Positions 1 to 11,186 of a stretch of DNA of 64,000 nt are shown one piece after another (position 1 is the stretch's first letter; the number at the start of each line of letters is the position of its first letter). The stretch spans positions 77,060,130 through 77,124,129 of the forward strand of contig CM035232.1 of assembly GCA_020226215.1 (NCBI GenBank), read 5' to 3'. Made by a program: the position numbers and the translations under genes. Source of the DNA: Sindora glabra (lineage: Eukaryota > Streptophyta > Magnoliopsida > Fabales > Fabaceae). The notes below the pieces were generated by a model. It searched no databases. It was not told the DNA's origin and saw nothing but the letters and a program-made list of their open reading frames with translations.

Positions 1-382
1 GGAAGAGTCTCAGCTTGATGGCATCCGCTTGTACACCATTAATCTTTATTGTATCGCAGTATTCAAGGAAAATCTGGATATGGAGGTTGGGGTCCTCCAT
101 TGGCAATCCACCGAATTGGTTTTGCTGCACCATAGACAACAAGGCTGGCTTCAATTCAAAGTTGTTTGCCTCAACAGCGGGCCTTCGTATGCTGGATTGA
201 AGACCAGTGGCATCGGGTGCTGCAAACTCTCGAAGTGATCTATTGTCCATGTCTTGAATTACTGGTTCAGTATGGATTTCTTCTTGGATGTGAACTGATG
301 TTTGCTCTCTTCTTCTCCTATGCAAAGTTCTTTCAATTTCTAGATCTAAGTCAAGAATTTCGTCTAGACTTCTTCTTCGCAT
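1..382 (-). CDS. Gag polyprotein N-terminus (Athila-like), open, cut by window edge
   Basis: The ATG at 382-380 opens a frame of 127 codons with no stop, reaching base 2. It begins MRRRSLDEILDLDLEIE, with a basic, Glu-rich start. Later landmarks are AAPDATGLQSSIRRP near residue 60, the Gln-rich MVQQNQFGGLP near residue 90, and FLEYCDTIKINGV near residue 110; the last belongs to the retrotransposon Gag domain common in plant Athila/Tat proteins. The start was chosen because it follows the leader and lines up with the equivalent ATG at 25715 in the second copy, where the next codon is a stop. Gag forms the cytoplasmic particle that packages element RNA. The uninterrupted frame suggests this copy is less decayed than the one at 25715. 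The rest of the gene is not visible. Confidence 0.82.
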   Translation of the reverse strand, partial: MRRRSLDEILDLDLEIERTLHRRRREQTSVHIQEEIHTEPVIQDMDNRSLREFAAPDATGLQSSIRRPAVEANNFELKPALLSMVQQNQFGGLPMEDPNLHIQIFLEYCDTIKINGVQADAIKLRLF

Positions 383-556
383 ATAATAGATTTTCTGCAA
401 AATGATTAAGTAGCACTAAAACAGAACAAGGTGAGAAAGAAATATTGTATAAAAAAAAGGTAAGAAAAATCAAAACAAGATGAATTATGAAGTAAAGGAA
501 AAAGAATTGCCTAGTCTAATTCACTTAAAACTTGTTGTTAATATCAACTGGATACA

Positions 557-575
557 ATTCCCGGCAGCGGCACCA
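557..575 (-). other. Primer binding site, tRNA-Asp type
   Basis: The minus strand reads TGGTGCCGCTGCCGGGAAT, six bases inside the LTR end. Plant Athila elements use a site complementary to the 3' end of tRNA-Asp (TGGCGCCGTTGCCGGGGA). This copy differs at a few positions, mostly transitions. It marks the LTR/interior boundary and fixes the element as minus-strand. Confidence 0.8.
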
Positions 576-581
576 AAAACT

Positions 582-2064
582 TGACCTCTAAATTCCGCAA
601 GTGCATGGTTTAAGTCGAGTTATAGTATAAAAGATTATCGTTCTCCACAGGGATTGTAGGTTGAGTACTAACTAATCTCAAGTAAAATTATCTAGGCAGA
701 TCAATTGATAGTGTGAATCAAGAATAAGTTGTAAAAACAGAGCTTAGCTATCAAAATAAGGTTTGATTCAATAGAATAAAAGCGTACTTAGCTTAAGGAT
801 CCCTTGTATACTTCATTATGGAATGAATTTACTTCTCTAACTTGGTTTACTGTTAATTATGATTGCTGGATTACCAAAATTAAGCTATACCTCATTGCAA
901 GGCTACTAGCTACTAACCAAAGATTAAGTGCCCAGAATTACTCTAGTAATCACTCATCTAGGTTGCATTAACTTGCTTAGAATCCATTCTTGGACATTTC
1001 ATCCTGTGCAAAAGAATACAATCAGCTTAATTTCTAAGTCTAATTGATATTCCCAATGATCATGCAAGATCCGATTAATTAATTGGTCATTTCAACCTAG
1101 AATCAATTAATCCATAACACAAATCTAATATTCCGGATATATTAGCTTGTTCCAGACAAAGCAGCAAAATCAAATCATAATTCAACAGTAAATCAAGCTA
1201 GATTATATAAAATTCAGTTCCATAACTCCATGAACAAGTTCACCTAAGCTAAGCACAAAGGTTTAGTGTGAGAACATTATAAGATCAGAAGAAAACAAGA
1301 AAACAGAGAAGGAAGTCAAACAGTCCATGAAGATCTACAAATTTCTTGCTTGATTCTTCAATTTCTTGCTTGAATCCACGCTAGATGATGCCTTTGGTGA
1401 GTTTGAGTCTCTCCTAGGGCTTCTCCCAGCAGCTCTCCTTGTTAATTCTTAGTTTCTCCTCCTCCCTCTGCAAGATCTCGCACAAAACTTATATTTTTTA
1501 TGTACACGGGGTTCAACACGGCCCGTGTTATACCCCGTGTTTCTCAGCGAAAGTTTGAGCAGCAAGAAACACGTTGTGTGACACGCCCCGTGTTCTCCTA
1601 TGAATTGTCAAGCAGTATTGTACACGGGGTAGTACACGGCCCATGTTCTACCCCGTGTTCTTCAACGAAGACTGATCAGCATATTACACGGGGTGTGACA
1701 CCCCCCGTGTTCTTCAGAAGCAAATGGCAGAAAGATACACGGGGTGTGACACGGCCTGTGTTCACACCCGTGTTCTTCTCTGAATGACTCAGTGAAGTCT
1801 CAAAGCTGTCCAGAATGAAACACGGCCATGAACACGGGGTTAAACACGGCCCGTGTTCTTTGCTGAGTGAACAATCTTGCTTCAATGCTTCATGATTTGA
1901 ATGGTTTTGCCTCTGGATTCTTTTCTAATGCTCATATGTGTCATTTCATGACCTGAAAACAAAATATAGAGCATCTAAGTGTCCTTTTCAATTAATTTAC
2001 ACAAAATACTAAGTAAATAGGTGGATGAAACACATAGAATTTAGGTGTATTTGTGCACTTATCA
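582..2064 (-). repeat. 5' LTR of the left Athila-like element
   Basis: On the minus strand the LTR begins TGATAAGTGCACAAATACAC at 2064 and ends ...AGAGGTCA at 582, next to the primer site. The related LTRs at 24158 and 33957 begin TGATAAATGCACAATTGCAC and end ...GGTCACGTCA, so start, end and length class agree. It contains an array of ACACGGG palindromes (1500-1862). The region near 600-1250 is recognisably similar to 24850-25500, read in reverse. Confidence 0.85.
1500..1862. repeat. ACACGGGG...CCCCGTGT palindromic minisatellite in the LTR
   Basis: About six GC-rich blocks, each built from ACACGGGG, a central ACACGGCCCGTGT-like palindrome and CCCCGTGT, separated by spacers of roughly 25-35 bp. 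One spacer contains a reversed CTGCTCAAnCTTTCGC-like stretch also seen between units at 24540. Similar arrays occur at 24365-24602, 28591-28964 and 34167-34401. They stand out sharply from the AT-rich surroundings. Confidence 0.85.
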
Positions 2065-2953
2065 CAAAGCATATGAGAATGATATAAGAATGACCAGGAG
2101 ATCAAAAGATGGATACATGCACGGATGATATTAATGATTACGTGATGTGATATAATATTAGAGCTATGTTTGTGAGTGAGAGTCATTATTTGACATCATT
2201 GTAATGATCTGATGTGACTATGATAATTTGTTTGTGTTTGAGCTTTAATGGCTATTTATGATTATGATGCCTACTCGGAACAGGTAGTGTATGATATGAA
2301 TATGATGATGTGCGCTATCGAATAATAGAAATCATTATGATTTATGTTGGAAAATATAAGATTTAAGTTGTGCAAATGAATAATTCTTTTGAAGCTTAGC
2401 TTCACACATTTAAAAACTCAAGGAATTTAGATTGAATTTCTCTCCCTAATCAAAATCTTAACTATAATAAAACCATCTAATATAAATGAATTAAGATTTA
2501 ATGATGAGAGATATATGTTCATTGAGTTCATATAACTCAATCTTCTTTATTTCCAATGTTTTTAGGTTAAAACTTGAGTTTGATGCATTCATGGAAAAAC
2601 AAGATTGCTTTACTAAAGATTTGATAGTTTGGAATGCAACCTACATTTAAAAAGAAATTTATAACGGCTTGGATTTTTGCATATGTGTAAAGCTGAAAAT
2701 GTACTATGTTGTGTGTATGAATATAATTCTATCATATCTAGATAAAAATAGGTTTTGTATTTTAGGACATGTAGCACTCAAAAAGTGTTCAAAAACAAAG
2801 GAGATTCTATCTATTTTTTTGTAAAAATATTAAAATAAAATTTTAAGTTCCTCTGAAAATTTGGAAACTCCCATTAGTTTTTCCATATTCTTAAGGCTTG
2901 TAGAAACTAGCATCGGGATCTACTACAATCACAATCGGGGATAGGTCGTAACA
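2065..2953 (+). repeat. Family-B LTR, 3' portion (split by Athila-like insertion)
   Basis: This stretch is similar in order and wording to 19650-20556 and 59740-60633: a 'gatgtgattgtgatgatttg' block, a 'cactgagtt...tataactca' block near 2515, and a terminal 'gggataggtcgtaaca'. The last base of the LTR is taken as 2953 by comparison with GTTGTGACA at 20556 and GTCGTGACA at 60633. Its 5' part must lie left of the window, beyond the Athila-like element. On its right it abuts minus-strand RNase H remains, so it was inserted into that gypsy element. Confidence 0.7.
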
Positions 2954-3299
2954 GCTTTTCATCATAGGTAGGGTAGTTCAGAGCTATAACTAAAGATCCT
3001 AAAAAACTAAAATGAAAAATAAATTCACCAACTCACAAACTAATGCTAACACAACATGATACCCAAGTCCTTGGGCTATTAAACAAAATTCAACCCTACT
3101 AAAATTGCTAGTACAAAGTCCTATAGCTTTTCATACTTTCGGAGAAAATAAAGCCCTATTTCTCATTACAAGGCAAGCAGATGAGCTTGGAATTTCTTTT
3201 TTGTACTTATCATGCTACGATTGCTCCTTTTACATGGGAAATTGCTTAATCTTACTAAAGGAAAAGGAAGAATTCGATGTCAATTCTTTTCTTGTTTGT

Positions 3300-3934
3300 T
3301 TAGAGGCCTCCACTTAGTTTTTCACTAAAATTGGCAATAAGCTATTTCTTCTATGCAACACAACTCTAATACTAAAACCTAAGGCATTACACTTAATTTC
3401 CAAAGTTTTGGTGAAATTAGGATTTGGTGAAATTAGGAAGAGTAAATAAAGTTGAAGAACTCAACCTTTCCTTTAACAAATTAAAAGCATTCCTTTGCTT
3501 ATCACTCTAATGAAAATTCACATTTTTCCTTATTAATTCATTCAATGGTGTAGCTAAGGTGCTAAAATCCCTCACAAATCTTCTATAAAAACTAGTTAAT
3601 CCATGAAATTTTCTCACCTTACTAGCATTCTTAGGGGTAGACCACTCCCTAATTATTTAAAATTTTTCCTCACCCATTTCTATTCCTTTGCTACTAACAA
3701 TATAGCCTCTTAACATAATTCTCTCCAAGCAAAAGCAACATTTTTCCATGTTGGCATTCAATTTTTCATCTTTTAAAACTTGCAAGACATAACTCAAATG
3801 CACAATATGTTCATTAATATTTTTGCTATAATTAAGTTTAATGAACCATAATAAATTTTTCAATGAAAGAATCCAAAATATGGTTCATAAAACTCACAAA
3901 AGTACTTAATGTATTAGATGAACCAAAAGGTATG
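3300..3934 (-). pseudogene. Ty3/gypsy reverse transcriptase C-terminal half and RNase H, decayed
   Basis: On the minus strand, just below the solo LTR, the frame resumes with PFGSSNTLSTFVSFMNHIL, the RT motif that normally follows the LV-P boundary. The YxDD-bearing segment next to it is destroyed by stops. A clear stretch follows (3863-3657) with NEHIVHLSYVLQVLKDEKLN and ERIMLRGYIVSSKGIEM, then the connection region with KVRKFHGLTSFYRRFV, and a weak RNase H start with LPNFTKTLEIKCNALGFS near 3420. In that motif the expected catalytic Asp after C is Asn. Frames shift at least twice. It is non-functional. Homology is by recognition of family motifs only. Confidence 0.8.
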
Positions 3935-6900
3935 TGTCACAATTCAATTCTCGAATATCATGACTAACATAAAGATATCTAACTTAACTAGTGTTAATAT
4001 ACCAACTAGATATCCTTACAAGCCTTTAAGACACTTTTGACTTACCTACTTTCTTAACTTTACTAGAAGTATAAATAAGCATTTATAGAAAATAATATTA
4101 ATTGCATATGTGTAAGGAAATTCAAAACGTAATTTATATGCACCAAAGATATTTATACAAGAGTAGACAATCTTTTTTGAAAGCATAAATTTAAACATAA
4201 GTACTATCAAAAGAAAGAATTTTAATTAGGATCATCTTGTTTCCATTTGCTATCTTCCTCAAAGTTTGATTCTATAAATAAGGAAGAAGAAGTTGGCATA
4301 CTTACTAAACTAGAACTATTGCCCATGCCATCCAGTAAATAGGACTGTTGAACAAGATTAATAATAAAAGGATTAGAGACTCAAAATTTATTTTTTAAAG
4401 CTTTACAGTATAATCTACTCGATAATCCATTAAAGAAACTTGTAGTCTATAACAAAATATTATCTGGAAAGTACCCTAAAGTAAGAGAAAGGTTCTGGTA
4501 TAGGTGTTAGTCATTTTTATGGGATCCATGCTCCATATCTATGAATAAAAATTCAATAAAAAAAGTGTGAGTATTGGAAATACTTAGTGAATAGCTACTC
4601 TTCTCTTTTTTCTAAAGAATTTTCACTATAATAAAATAAATAGATATAAATAATAGAGTATAATAATAATTGATTAAAGCTTTTATGTATCATGTTTATA
4701 AAGTTTGCTAAAGAGAATAATAATAATTGATATATAGGTTTCACCTTATACCTTCAGTCTAATTTTATCACCCATTACCCTAGGTATAAAGTTCGGTACC
4801 TTACCCTTCCAACCTTTACCATGCCTCTATTTTTCTATGAAGAATGTATATCTCCCTCCACAAATCGAATTCAAGATAAACAATATAAGATGTTAGTCAT
4901 AGCATTAATTACTCATTCCATTGGATATGGTCAAAATATCAACTATACTATAAAAGTTTTGTTAACAAAATTTTGCCATTCTCATGTACTTAAATTTCAT
5001 CATCACATATCATTATATTCAAAATTGATATACAACGGTTCTATTTTAAACATTATCAACTATATCATAAACTTTAATTTCTTACAACATTTCTCATCAA
5101 GAATAATCAAACATTTAACTTGTTAGGTAATATGAAATACTCCTAAGGTTTAGTACCTTTAGGCTCTCAAATTAATTCAAATTTTTACAAAATTTTATAT
5201 AATGCTTCTAACTTATTACTAATCATCAATTATCAATTTTCTTACAATTTTGTCATTCTCAGGTACTATTCACATAGTAGCAAAATTATGAAATAAAAAA
5301 CAAGATAATACATAAGGAGTTGTAATAAAAGCCTCTTTTCAATATTTAAATCACTTATAATCATTACTAAATTTTTATATAACATTCTTGACATGTTAAA
5401 TGATAAAAAAATTTTAATTATTTCATAAAAACATCACATTAGTACTGTTCATACAAAACCAAAAACTTAAAATTGCCAATTATGGCAAATTTTAGTGTTG
5501 TTGTGTAAAAGATGCCTTATTGGCATCCAAATCAATTTCAATTATCACTAAATTTTTATGTAAGCTTATTAACATGTTAATAATCAAACAACATTAATTA
5601 ATTTAATTTTTGTCAAGTAATTTCTTGCACAAACAACATTAAATTTTAGAATATAGAATCTAAAATTCGGTTTTAAGCTCTTGTAACTAAAATCCATACA
5701 AATTTATTTTTCATAACTATAAATTTTTTTAAAAATTCCCAATTATTTCTACACCTATCCTAACACTATTTGTAGCATTAATACATAAAATATTAAAATT
5801 TTTAGCAATTCCTAAATATTGATTCCAAAAAATAATAAAAAACATATTATTATCCTCCTTTTATAGTTTTGCTTCTAAACTTGATATAATCCTATTGTCA
5901 TCTCTTAAAGAAAAACTTGATGAATTTTCTCCTACTAGTCTTGGCACTAAAATACCAACATCATATGATTATATTAATATTTATATAATACAAAAACCAA
6001 ACCATACAACACCACAACTTAACTTAAATCTTATAATAACATATATCATCATATTTTTCATATTTCATTAGAAAACTCAAAGGAATAAGCAATAGTTGCC
6101 ACTTACCTTAAATTCTTAATTTTCTAACTTTTCCAAGACTTCTTAAAGGAGAAAATTCACTAAAATAGGCAAAGTTTTAGGAATCTTAAAAGGAAATTTT
6201 CCATAAAAACATGGAGGAAATGAAGGAAAACTTAGGTTACTTTGCAAGAATTAGATGGAACCTCTTGGAGAACCTCTTAGGAATTGATAAAAAAATTGAA
6301 ATCCCTAATAGAGAATCTTTATGAGTCTCATGATTGGCCTGATGAGAAAGAGTAGAAAATTTATGATAAAATGACTTTAGAGCCTTAAATAAAACCCTAG
6401 CTTAAAGCTTTCTTTATGAGCTTCTCTTTTATTATTATTTTTTTGTAAAAAATTAATAATAATTTAGCACTTGTTGCATAGTTTTTAAGGCTAGAATCAA
6501 AAGATCATTTGCTTAAATTCACTTAAATTTAGCTAAATATAATGTTTAGAAAGAAGCACTAATAATTGTCCCTAATTTTTTACTTATTCACCTAATTACC
6601 ATTGGCTTCCTCCATAAGCATGTGCTTTGTTTAGATCTTTTTTTTTTTTGTTTCTAGAATTAGATTTGGACTTAAAAAAGTTAAGCCATATTAATCTAAA
6701 TGAACCAAGATGATTTATTTCAAATTTAGGCCTAATTTATAGGATTTTAGGCTACCCAAACCTTTAATTTCCTATTACACCTTTATATAATTTTCTCAAA
6801 CTTAGTGTTAGACTTATAATTATACTTTAACCCATTACAATGTTTAATATATTTTTGATAAAAATTTTAGCTAGACGTACCTCTAAATTATATTTACAAT

Positions 6901-6998
6901 TTACCAAACTTCACCTAATTATCTTACTAAATTTTTGTTAAGGAGGTTTTTAGCCGAAATTCCTTTTTGAACTTTCTTAGTTTATTTGAGGTATTACA
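3935..6998 (-). repeat. Family-C solo LTR inserted in RT
   Basis: The minus strand starts TGTAATACCTCAAATAAAC at 6998 and ends GAGAATTGAATTGTGACA at 3935 (3064 bp). Related copies are X (40996-50133) and Y (44421-49109); Y without its insert is about 3.04 kb, so the length agrees. The RT reading frame is broken exactly here and resumes on the other side, so the boundaries are well fixed. The flanks read TATAT and CATAC on the minus strand, compatible with an ancestral TATAC duplication with one change on each side. No gene is seen inside. Confidence 0.83.
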
Positions 6999-7470
6999 AT
7001 ATAACAAGCCATTTATATAAACCATGTTTCATCTTAAAAGCAATTTTCCATTCATCACCCTCTCATTCTAATTTGATAATAACCTTGCTTCAAGTCAATT
7101 TTTGAAAAGCCAAGCAATTCATCTAACATATCATAAAGTCAAGGAATAAGGTATCTATACTTTATAGTGACTTTATTGATTGATTGGCAATCAAAATATA
7201 TTTTCAAAGACATATCTTTCTTTAGCACTAACAATACTGGCATAACACATGGGTTTATACTTTTTCTAATGTATCCTATGGACATAAGACATTTACTTGC
7301 CTTTGGATCTCTTTTACTTCTTTTTAGTTTCTCCTATGAGTAAGACAATTTGGAATGGAAACACATGAGATGAAGTTAATTTCATGCTTAACTCCTTTCT
7401 TGGAAGTAATTCTCTTGGAACATCCCTAGTGAGTACCACTTTAAATTCCTACAAAAAAGATTGAATAGCA
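6999..7470 (-). pseudogene. Ty3/gypsy reverse transcriptase N-terminal half, decayed
   Basis: Minus-strand translation from about 7470 gives degraded linker motifs (EFKVVLTRDVPRELLP), then INPCVMPVLLVLKKDMSL, the substrate-binding segment YFDCQSINKVTIKYRYLIP, and DMLDELLGFSKIDLKQGYYQI followed by MREGDEWKIAFKMKHGLYKW. These correspond in order to conserved RT blocks. The Asp in FSKIDLKQGY (one of the RT catalytic Asp residues) is kept. Single frameshifts and stops lie between blocks. The frame stops at the solo LTR (6998) and resumes at 3934. Confidence 0.83.
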
Positions 7471-7599
7471 ATAGGCAAAACAAGGTTTTCTTAATTAGTG
7501 TTCACGTAGACTTCTTTGTACAAAAGTACAAATATTGGCCTAGAGGCAAAGTGTGCACTCTTCACATCACTTATCCTTACAAACATATTTAACTTTCCT

Positions 7600-7745
7600 C
7601 TCCCTTATTTTGAACACTCAATTTTCTTATTTTTCCTCTTTTTTCATTCTTTCGAGCTCTCTTTCTTATTCTCATTCTCATTCTCATTCTTTTTCACACT
7701 CTTTTTCTTTATTTCTTTTTCTTTTCCTTTCTTTTGCATTTTTAT
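7600..7745 (+). repeat. Pyrimidine-rich tract with TTCTCA repeats
   Basis: A run of C/T with several tandem 'ttctca' hexamers at 7668-7691. It produces Ser/Phe-rich open frames on the plus strand and lies in the decayed protease/spacer region of the minus-strand gypsy element. No coding meaning is apparent. Confidence 0.6.
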
Positions 7746-8329
7746 TTTACCTTTATACACTTCTTTTAGTGATCATGGTGAGAGAGTTACTTTTTTACCT
7801 TTCATCTCAAAACTATATTTATTAAGGACTTTATTATAAGCCATTTTTATATGAAATTGTCATAGTCTCCTATGCAATAAATGACATGCATGTAAGGAAT
7901 CAAATCATATAATACCTCATCAAGGCACCAACTAATATTAAATGCAACCAACATTTACTTAGCCACTTTAACCTCTCCACTATTATTCAACTATTATAGC
8001 TCATAAAGGGCAAGGTGTTTCAAAGTAGGTAAGCTAAAATTTTTAACCATGATAGTACTAGCCACGTTTACATAAACACCACTATCAATAATCATATTAC
8101 AAAAATTTCCCATTACTTAACTTTGTATATAGAAAATATTCTCCCTTTGATCTTCATTTTCTTCCTTAGTTTAAACATTCAATGTTCTTTTAACAACCAA
8201 AGCATCACTATCCATGGCTCTTTTATGTCCTTCACTACCTCTTTCCATGAAAGGTAATTATTCTTCCTCCTCATATTCATTTGTGGATTGTATTTCTACA
8301 TCTCTTTCCATCATCACTCTCTTGTTAGG

Positions 8330-9000
8330 ACATTCATTAGCAAAATGTCTACACCCAAAGCATCTAAAATACTTTATAATAATGTGCTATTGATGATGAC
8401 TTCACTTTATACTTGATAACCTTGTCTTCTTTCATCTCAACCTTTTTCACCCAAGGATTCCACAAAGCATTAAAACCATGGCTATATTTAGAAGAACATT
8501 TACTTTTAGATTATTTTTCTAACTTTATAGCCATATGTACCATCTCTTTTACTTCTATATAATGTTAGAACTCCACCATATTGGCAATGTCTTTATTCAA
8601 TTTATGGAGAAATCTAGCCATAATTTCTTCTTGATCCTACTCCACATTGGCTCTAATTATGGCAATTTCCATCTCCTTATATTAATCTTCAACATATTTG
8701 GATCATTAAGCAAAGCTTTATAACCTTTGATACAACTTTTTATAGTAATGGCCTGGAATGAATTTCTTCATCATGACAACCTTTAACTCCTTCCAAGTTC
8801 TAATAAATCTTTGACAATTCCTTTGAACATCTATCATAAGTTGATCCCATTAAATAATAACATATCTAATGAACTTAATAATGGCAATCTTAACTTTATT
8901 TTATTCGAAATAATGGGGCAATCAAAGATCAATTCCATCTTTTTTTCCCATTCTAATTAAGCATACAAATCATTTTTACCTCAAAATGAAGGAATCTTCA
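8330..9000 (-). pseudogene. Ty3/gypsy Gag remains with a shortened zinc knuckle
   Basis: On the minus strand near 8970-8720, split over two frames, are LEWEKKMELIFDC, a degraded WDQLM segment, RTWKELKVVM and KKFIPGHYYKKLY. These match the order of the plant chromovirus Gag domain (W-E, WWDQL, TWEEM, RFVPxHYxR). Downstream at 8362-8330 is a CCHC-like knuckle, CFGCRHFANEC. The spacing between the second Cys and His is one residue instead of four, so it would not fold normally. Stops and frame changes make the gene non-functional. The interval 7470-8330 should hold the protease, but I could not identify an active-site motif. Confidence 0.72.
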
Positions 9001-10432
9001 TTTTAATGTTATTAAGTCTAGAATCAACTTGATCTCTTCTTAGTTTATCACCTTCTCTTCTTATATTCCTCTATTCACCTCTTCTTTCACTTCTTTTAGA
9101 TTCATGTGATCTTTGACTTCCTCCATCATTACTATGAACTTCTTTATTATTAAGGTTTCTTTCATTTTTTTCTCCTCTCCCTCCTTTCTTTCTCTTTATC
9201 ATGATAATATCTATGAGGTTATCCACCCTCAATTCTCTTAAGTCTATTTTCCATCTCACTAAATCTTAAACCAATCCTTTCAAGCTATTGTTATTGTATA
9301 TGGTCCTTAATATGGACTTAATATCGTATTTACACTACCACCTTACATCTTAAAGATAAACTCACAACAAATGGATAGATAAAGAATAGAACCTCACAAA
9401 AGCACACTTTTGACATAATATAGAGACACCCACTCTTGTATTTGCATTCTAATTTAAGGCTTTTACCCTCACATGAGTGTTCACACTCTTACATTTTACT
9501 ACTCTTATCTTTTGCTTCTTAAAGTTCTTTGGTAACTAGAAAGACACAACTAACAAAATTCACCTATTTTAGCAATCAATTATCACAAATCAAGCCTAAT
9601 GATTTAATGAAGGAATTCAAGGAAACAAGAGTAAATAAACAAGGAAAGGAAACAAATACAAGATTCAAACTCAATAGGAGTAAAAGAAGTAAGAATAAAA
9701 TCTATTAAATTAAGAATGGAATACTAAAATGGATGAAAGAAGCAATAAAAGGTTTAATACCAAATGAGAAATTTAAAGAATGATGTAGAGTAAGAATTAA
9801 CTAGTCAGTTGTCTTATTACACAATTTATTTTAGCTTTTCTATCTTATTTTCATAATTCAATAACTTTTCTTTTTACTTTTGCTTTCTTTTATCCTTTAA
9901 CCTTTTTTATAATCACTTTTGATTTCTTCTTTTAATCTTTTTCTTTTGTTCTTCTTTTGCTTTTCTTGCTTTTGATTCATTCACCTTTTTTCTTTTAAGT
10001 TTCTTTGAATTGAACCCTAAAATTGAGTGTATAAATTTTTATGCTATTAAAAAGAGATATAAGAATAATATATTCAAATGCCTTAAATGGAAGAAAGGCA
10101 TTCAACTATAGTAATCAACTATTAAGAATTTAGGTAGCCTTCCCCTCGCATTATTTGATTATAGTAATCAAATATCCTAAGTTGAAAGGTGGATATTCAA
10201 TTAATATATCTGACTATCAAAAGTTTGGCTAGCCTCTACCTTTGAATAGCTGACTATAATATTTGACAATAATCCAACCTTTCAAGCACTTTAAAGCTAA
10301 ACTAGAAACCTGAATTTAAACATAAATTAACATCGAATTTTCAAAAATTAATGCATAAAAATGAATAACACCAAGAACAATAATAATTGGATAGTAATTA
10401 GATGCAAAATAAACTTGAAGATTAGGAAATAA
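9000..10432 (-). other. Leader/5' interior of the minus-strand gypsy element, no gene seen
   Basis: AT-rich sequence between the primer site at 10444-10433 and the Gag remains. It includes a pyrimidine-rich stretch (about 9840-10010) and several short dyads of the tagtcaacta / ttgatta type between 10100 and 10265. I see no supported ORF. An alternative is that part of this is an unrelated LTR fragment, because 'gaaccctaaaattgag' near 10012 resembles the start of the LTR at 56141. Confidence 0.4.
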
Positions 10433-10444
10433 GCTCTAATACTA
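10433..10444 (-). other. Degraded primer binding site, tRNA-Met type
   Basis: The minus strand reads TAGTATTAGAGC, compared with the usual TGGTATCAGAGC of tRNA-iMet-primed plant gypsy and copia elements. The differences are G-to-A and C-to-T type changes. It lies eight bases inside the proposed LTR end (10452). Confidence 0.65.
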
Positions 10445-10451
10445 AATAATG

Positions 10452-11186
10452 TGTACCCAATATGAACCCATCATAAAGAACTCATGAACAATCTAAAAAT
10501 GTTAAGGATCATGCTAGAAATAAAAAAATGAACTTAAAATTAGAGAAGAGGAGTGATAAGTAATAAATCTAGAACCTACAAAGGATAAATCCTTTAATAA
10601 GTCTTAAAGTTCTTGCAATAACCTTGGATAGAAAACTGATCTCAAATCTAACCTTAATTGAATTGTGTAAAATGTTGTCTTTAATGAAGAACAAGCCTCC
10701 TCGTATAACTAAAATTAACTTTGACAAAATTAGGCTCAATTAGGCCCAACATTAGTACACTAATTAAACCACTAATATATCTAAAATAATGGGCCAAAAT
10801 AAACTAACATATAGAGGCTTGAAAGTCTTAAGGCATAAAAAACAAGTAAACAAGGCCCACTGGAATCTAAACATATGCATCTACCCAGGAAGTAGTCAAA
10901 TATACTAATAAACTATTAACTAGAAAACATACTAATATCCAAATGCTATATTCGATTACTAGTAGGCTAAGATGAACTCTAAATGCAGTAATCAAATATG
11001 GTATTCAACTATCCCTTTTAGCTAATATACACATAAGCCACTTATGAAATATTTACAAGCCTTCCTCCATCCTAAGCCTCTTAAATTAAACCTTAAAGGA
11101 CTTCTTTGATCCTTTTGGGCTTACGTTTAATGATTGGCCCTTCTAATATGAGTAGATCTTCTTCTATGCTCTTTGAGATCACATCA
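10452..11186 (-). repeat. Short LTR of the minus-strand gypsy element, with coding tail
   Basis: Proposed as TGATGTGATCTC (11186) to ...GGGTACACA (10452), about 735 bp. The left end is fixed by the neighbouring primer site. The right end is fixed because element D's LTR sequence starts at 11187, by comparison with 21931. Near 11150-11085 the minus strand reads LLILEGPIIKRKPKRIKEVL, resembling the EGPxTRxRxKxIxE tail that ends many plant gypsy polyproteins. In CRM-type chromoviruses the ORF is known to run into the 3' LTR, which would explain a coding tail in an LTR. No second LTR copy is available for comparison. Confidence 0.55.

Larger units (their letters stand above)
1..2064 (-). mobile_element. 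Athila-like LTR retrotransposon, 5' end only
   Basis: Reading the minus strand from 2064 downward gives a 5' LTR (2064-582), a tRNA-Asp-like primer site (575-557), a short leader, then an open Gag start (382) that runs off the left edge. The same parts in the same order occur on the plus strand at 24158-26100, and the Gag regions are clearly homologous, so both are members of one Athila-like Ty3/gypsy group. The LTRs are related but not the same subfamily (1483 bp here, about 1365 bp there). The element sits inside a family-B LTR whose 3' part continues at 2065. The matching target duplication lies outside the window. Confidence 0.88.
2954..11186 (-). mobile_element. Decayed chromovirus-type Ty3/gypsy element (minus strand), disrupted
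   Basis: Reading downward from 11186: a short LTR (11186-10452), a tRNA-Met-like primer site (10444-10433), a leader, Gag remains (about 9000-8600) with a degraded zinc knuckle (8362-8330), RT (about 7470-6999), a family-C solo LTR, then the rest of RT and RNase H (3934-about 3300). All coding parts carry several stops and frameshifts. The short LTR containing a coding tail suggests the CRM/Reina side of the chromoviruses; this lineage call is inference. The integrase and 3' LTR are not in the window. The element itself appears to have split the 5' LTR of element D at 11187. Confidence 0.75.

Noticed and set aside
3105..3317. 70-residue plus-strand frame
   Set aside because: Antisense shadow of decayed minus-strand RNase H sequence.
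7516..7839. 107-residue Phe/Ser-rich open frame
   Set aside because: It is a translation of a pyrimidine tract with TTCTCA repeats inside decayed minus-strand gypsy DNA.
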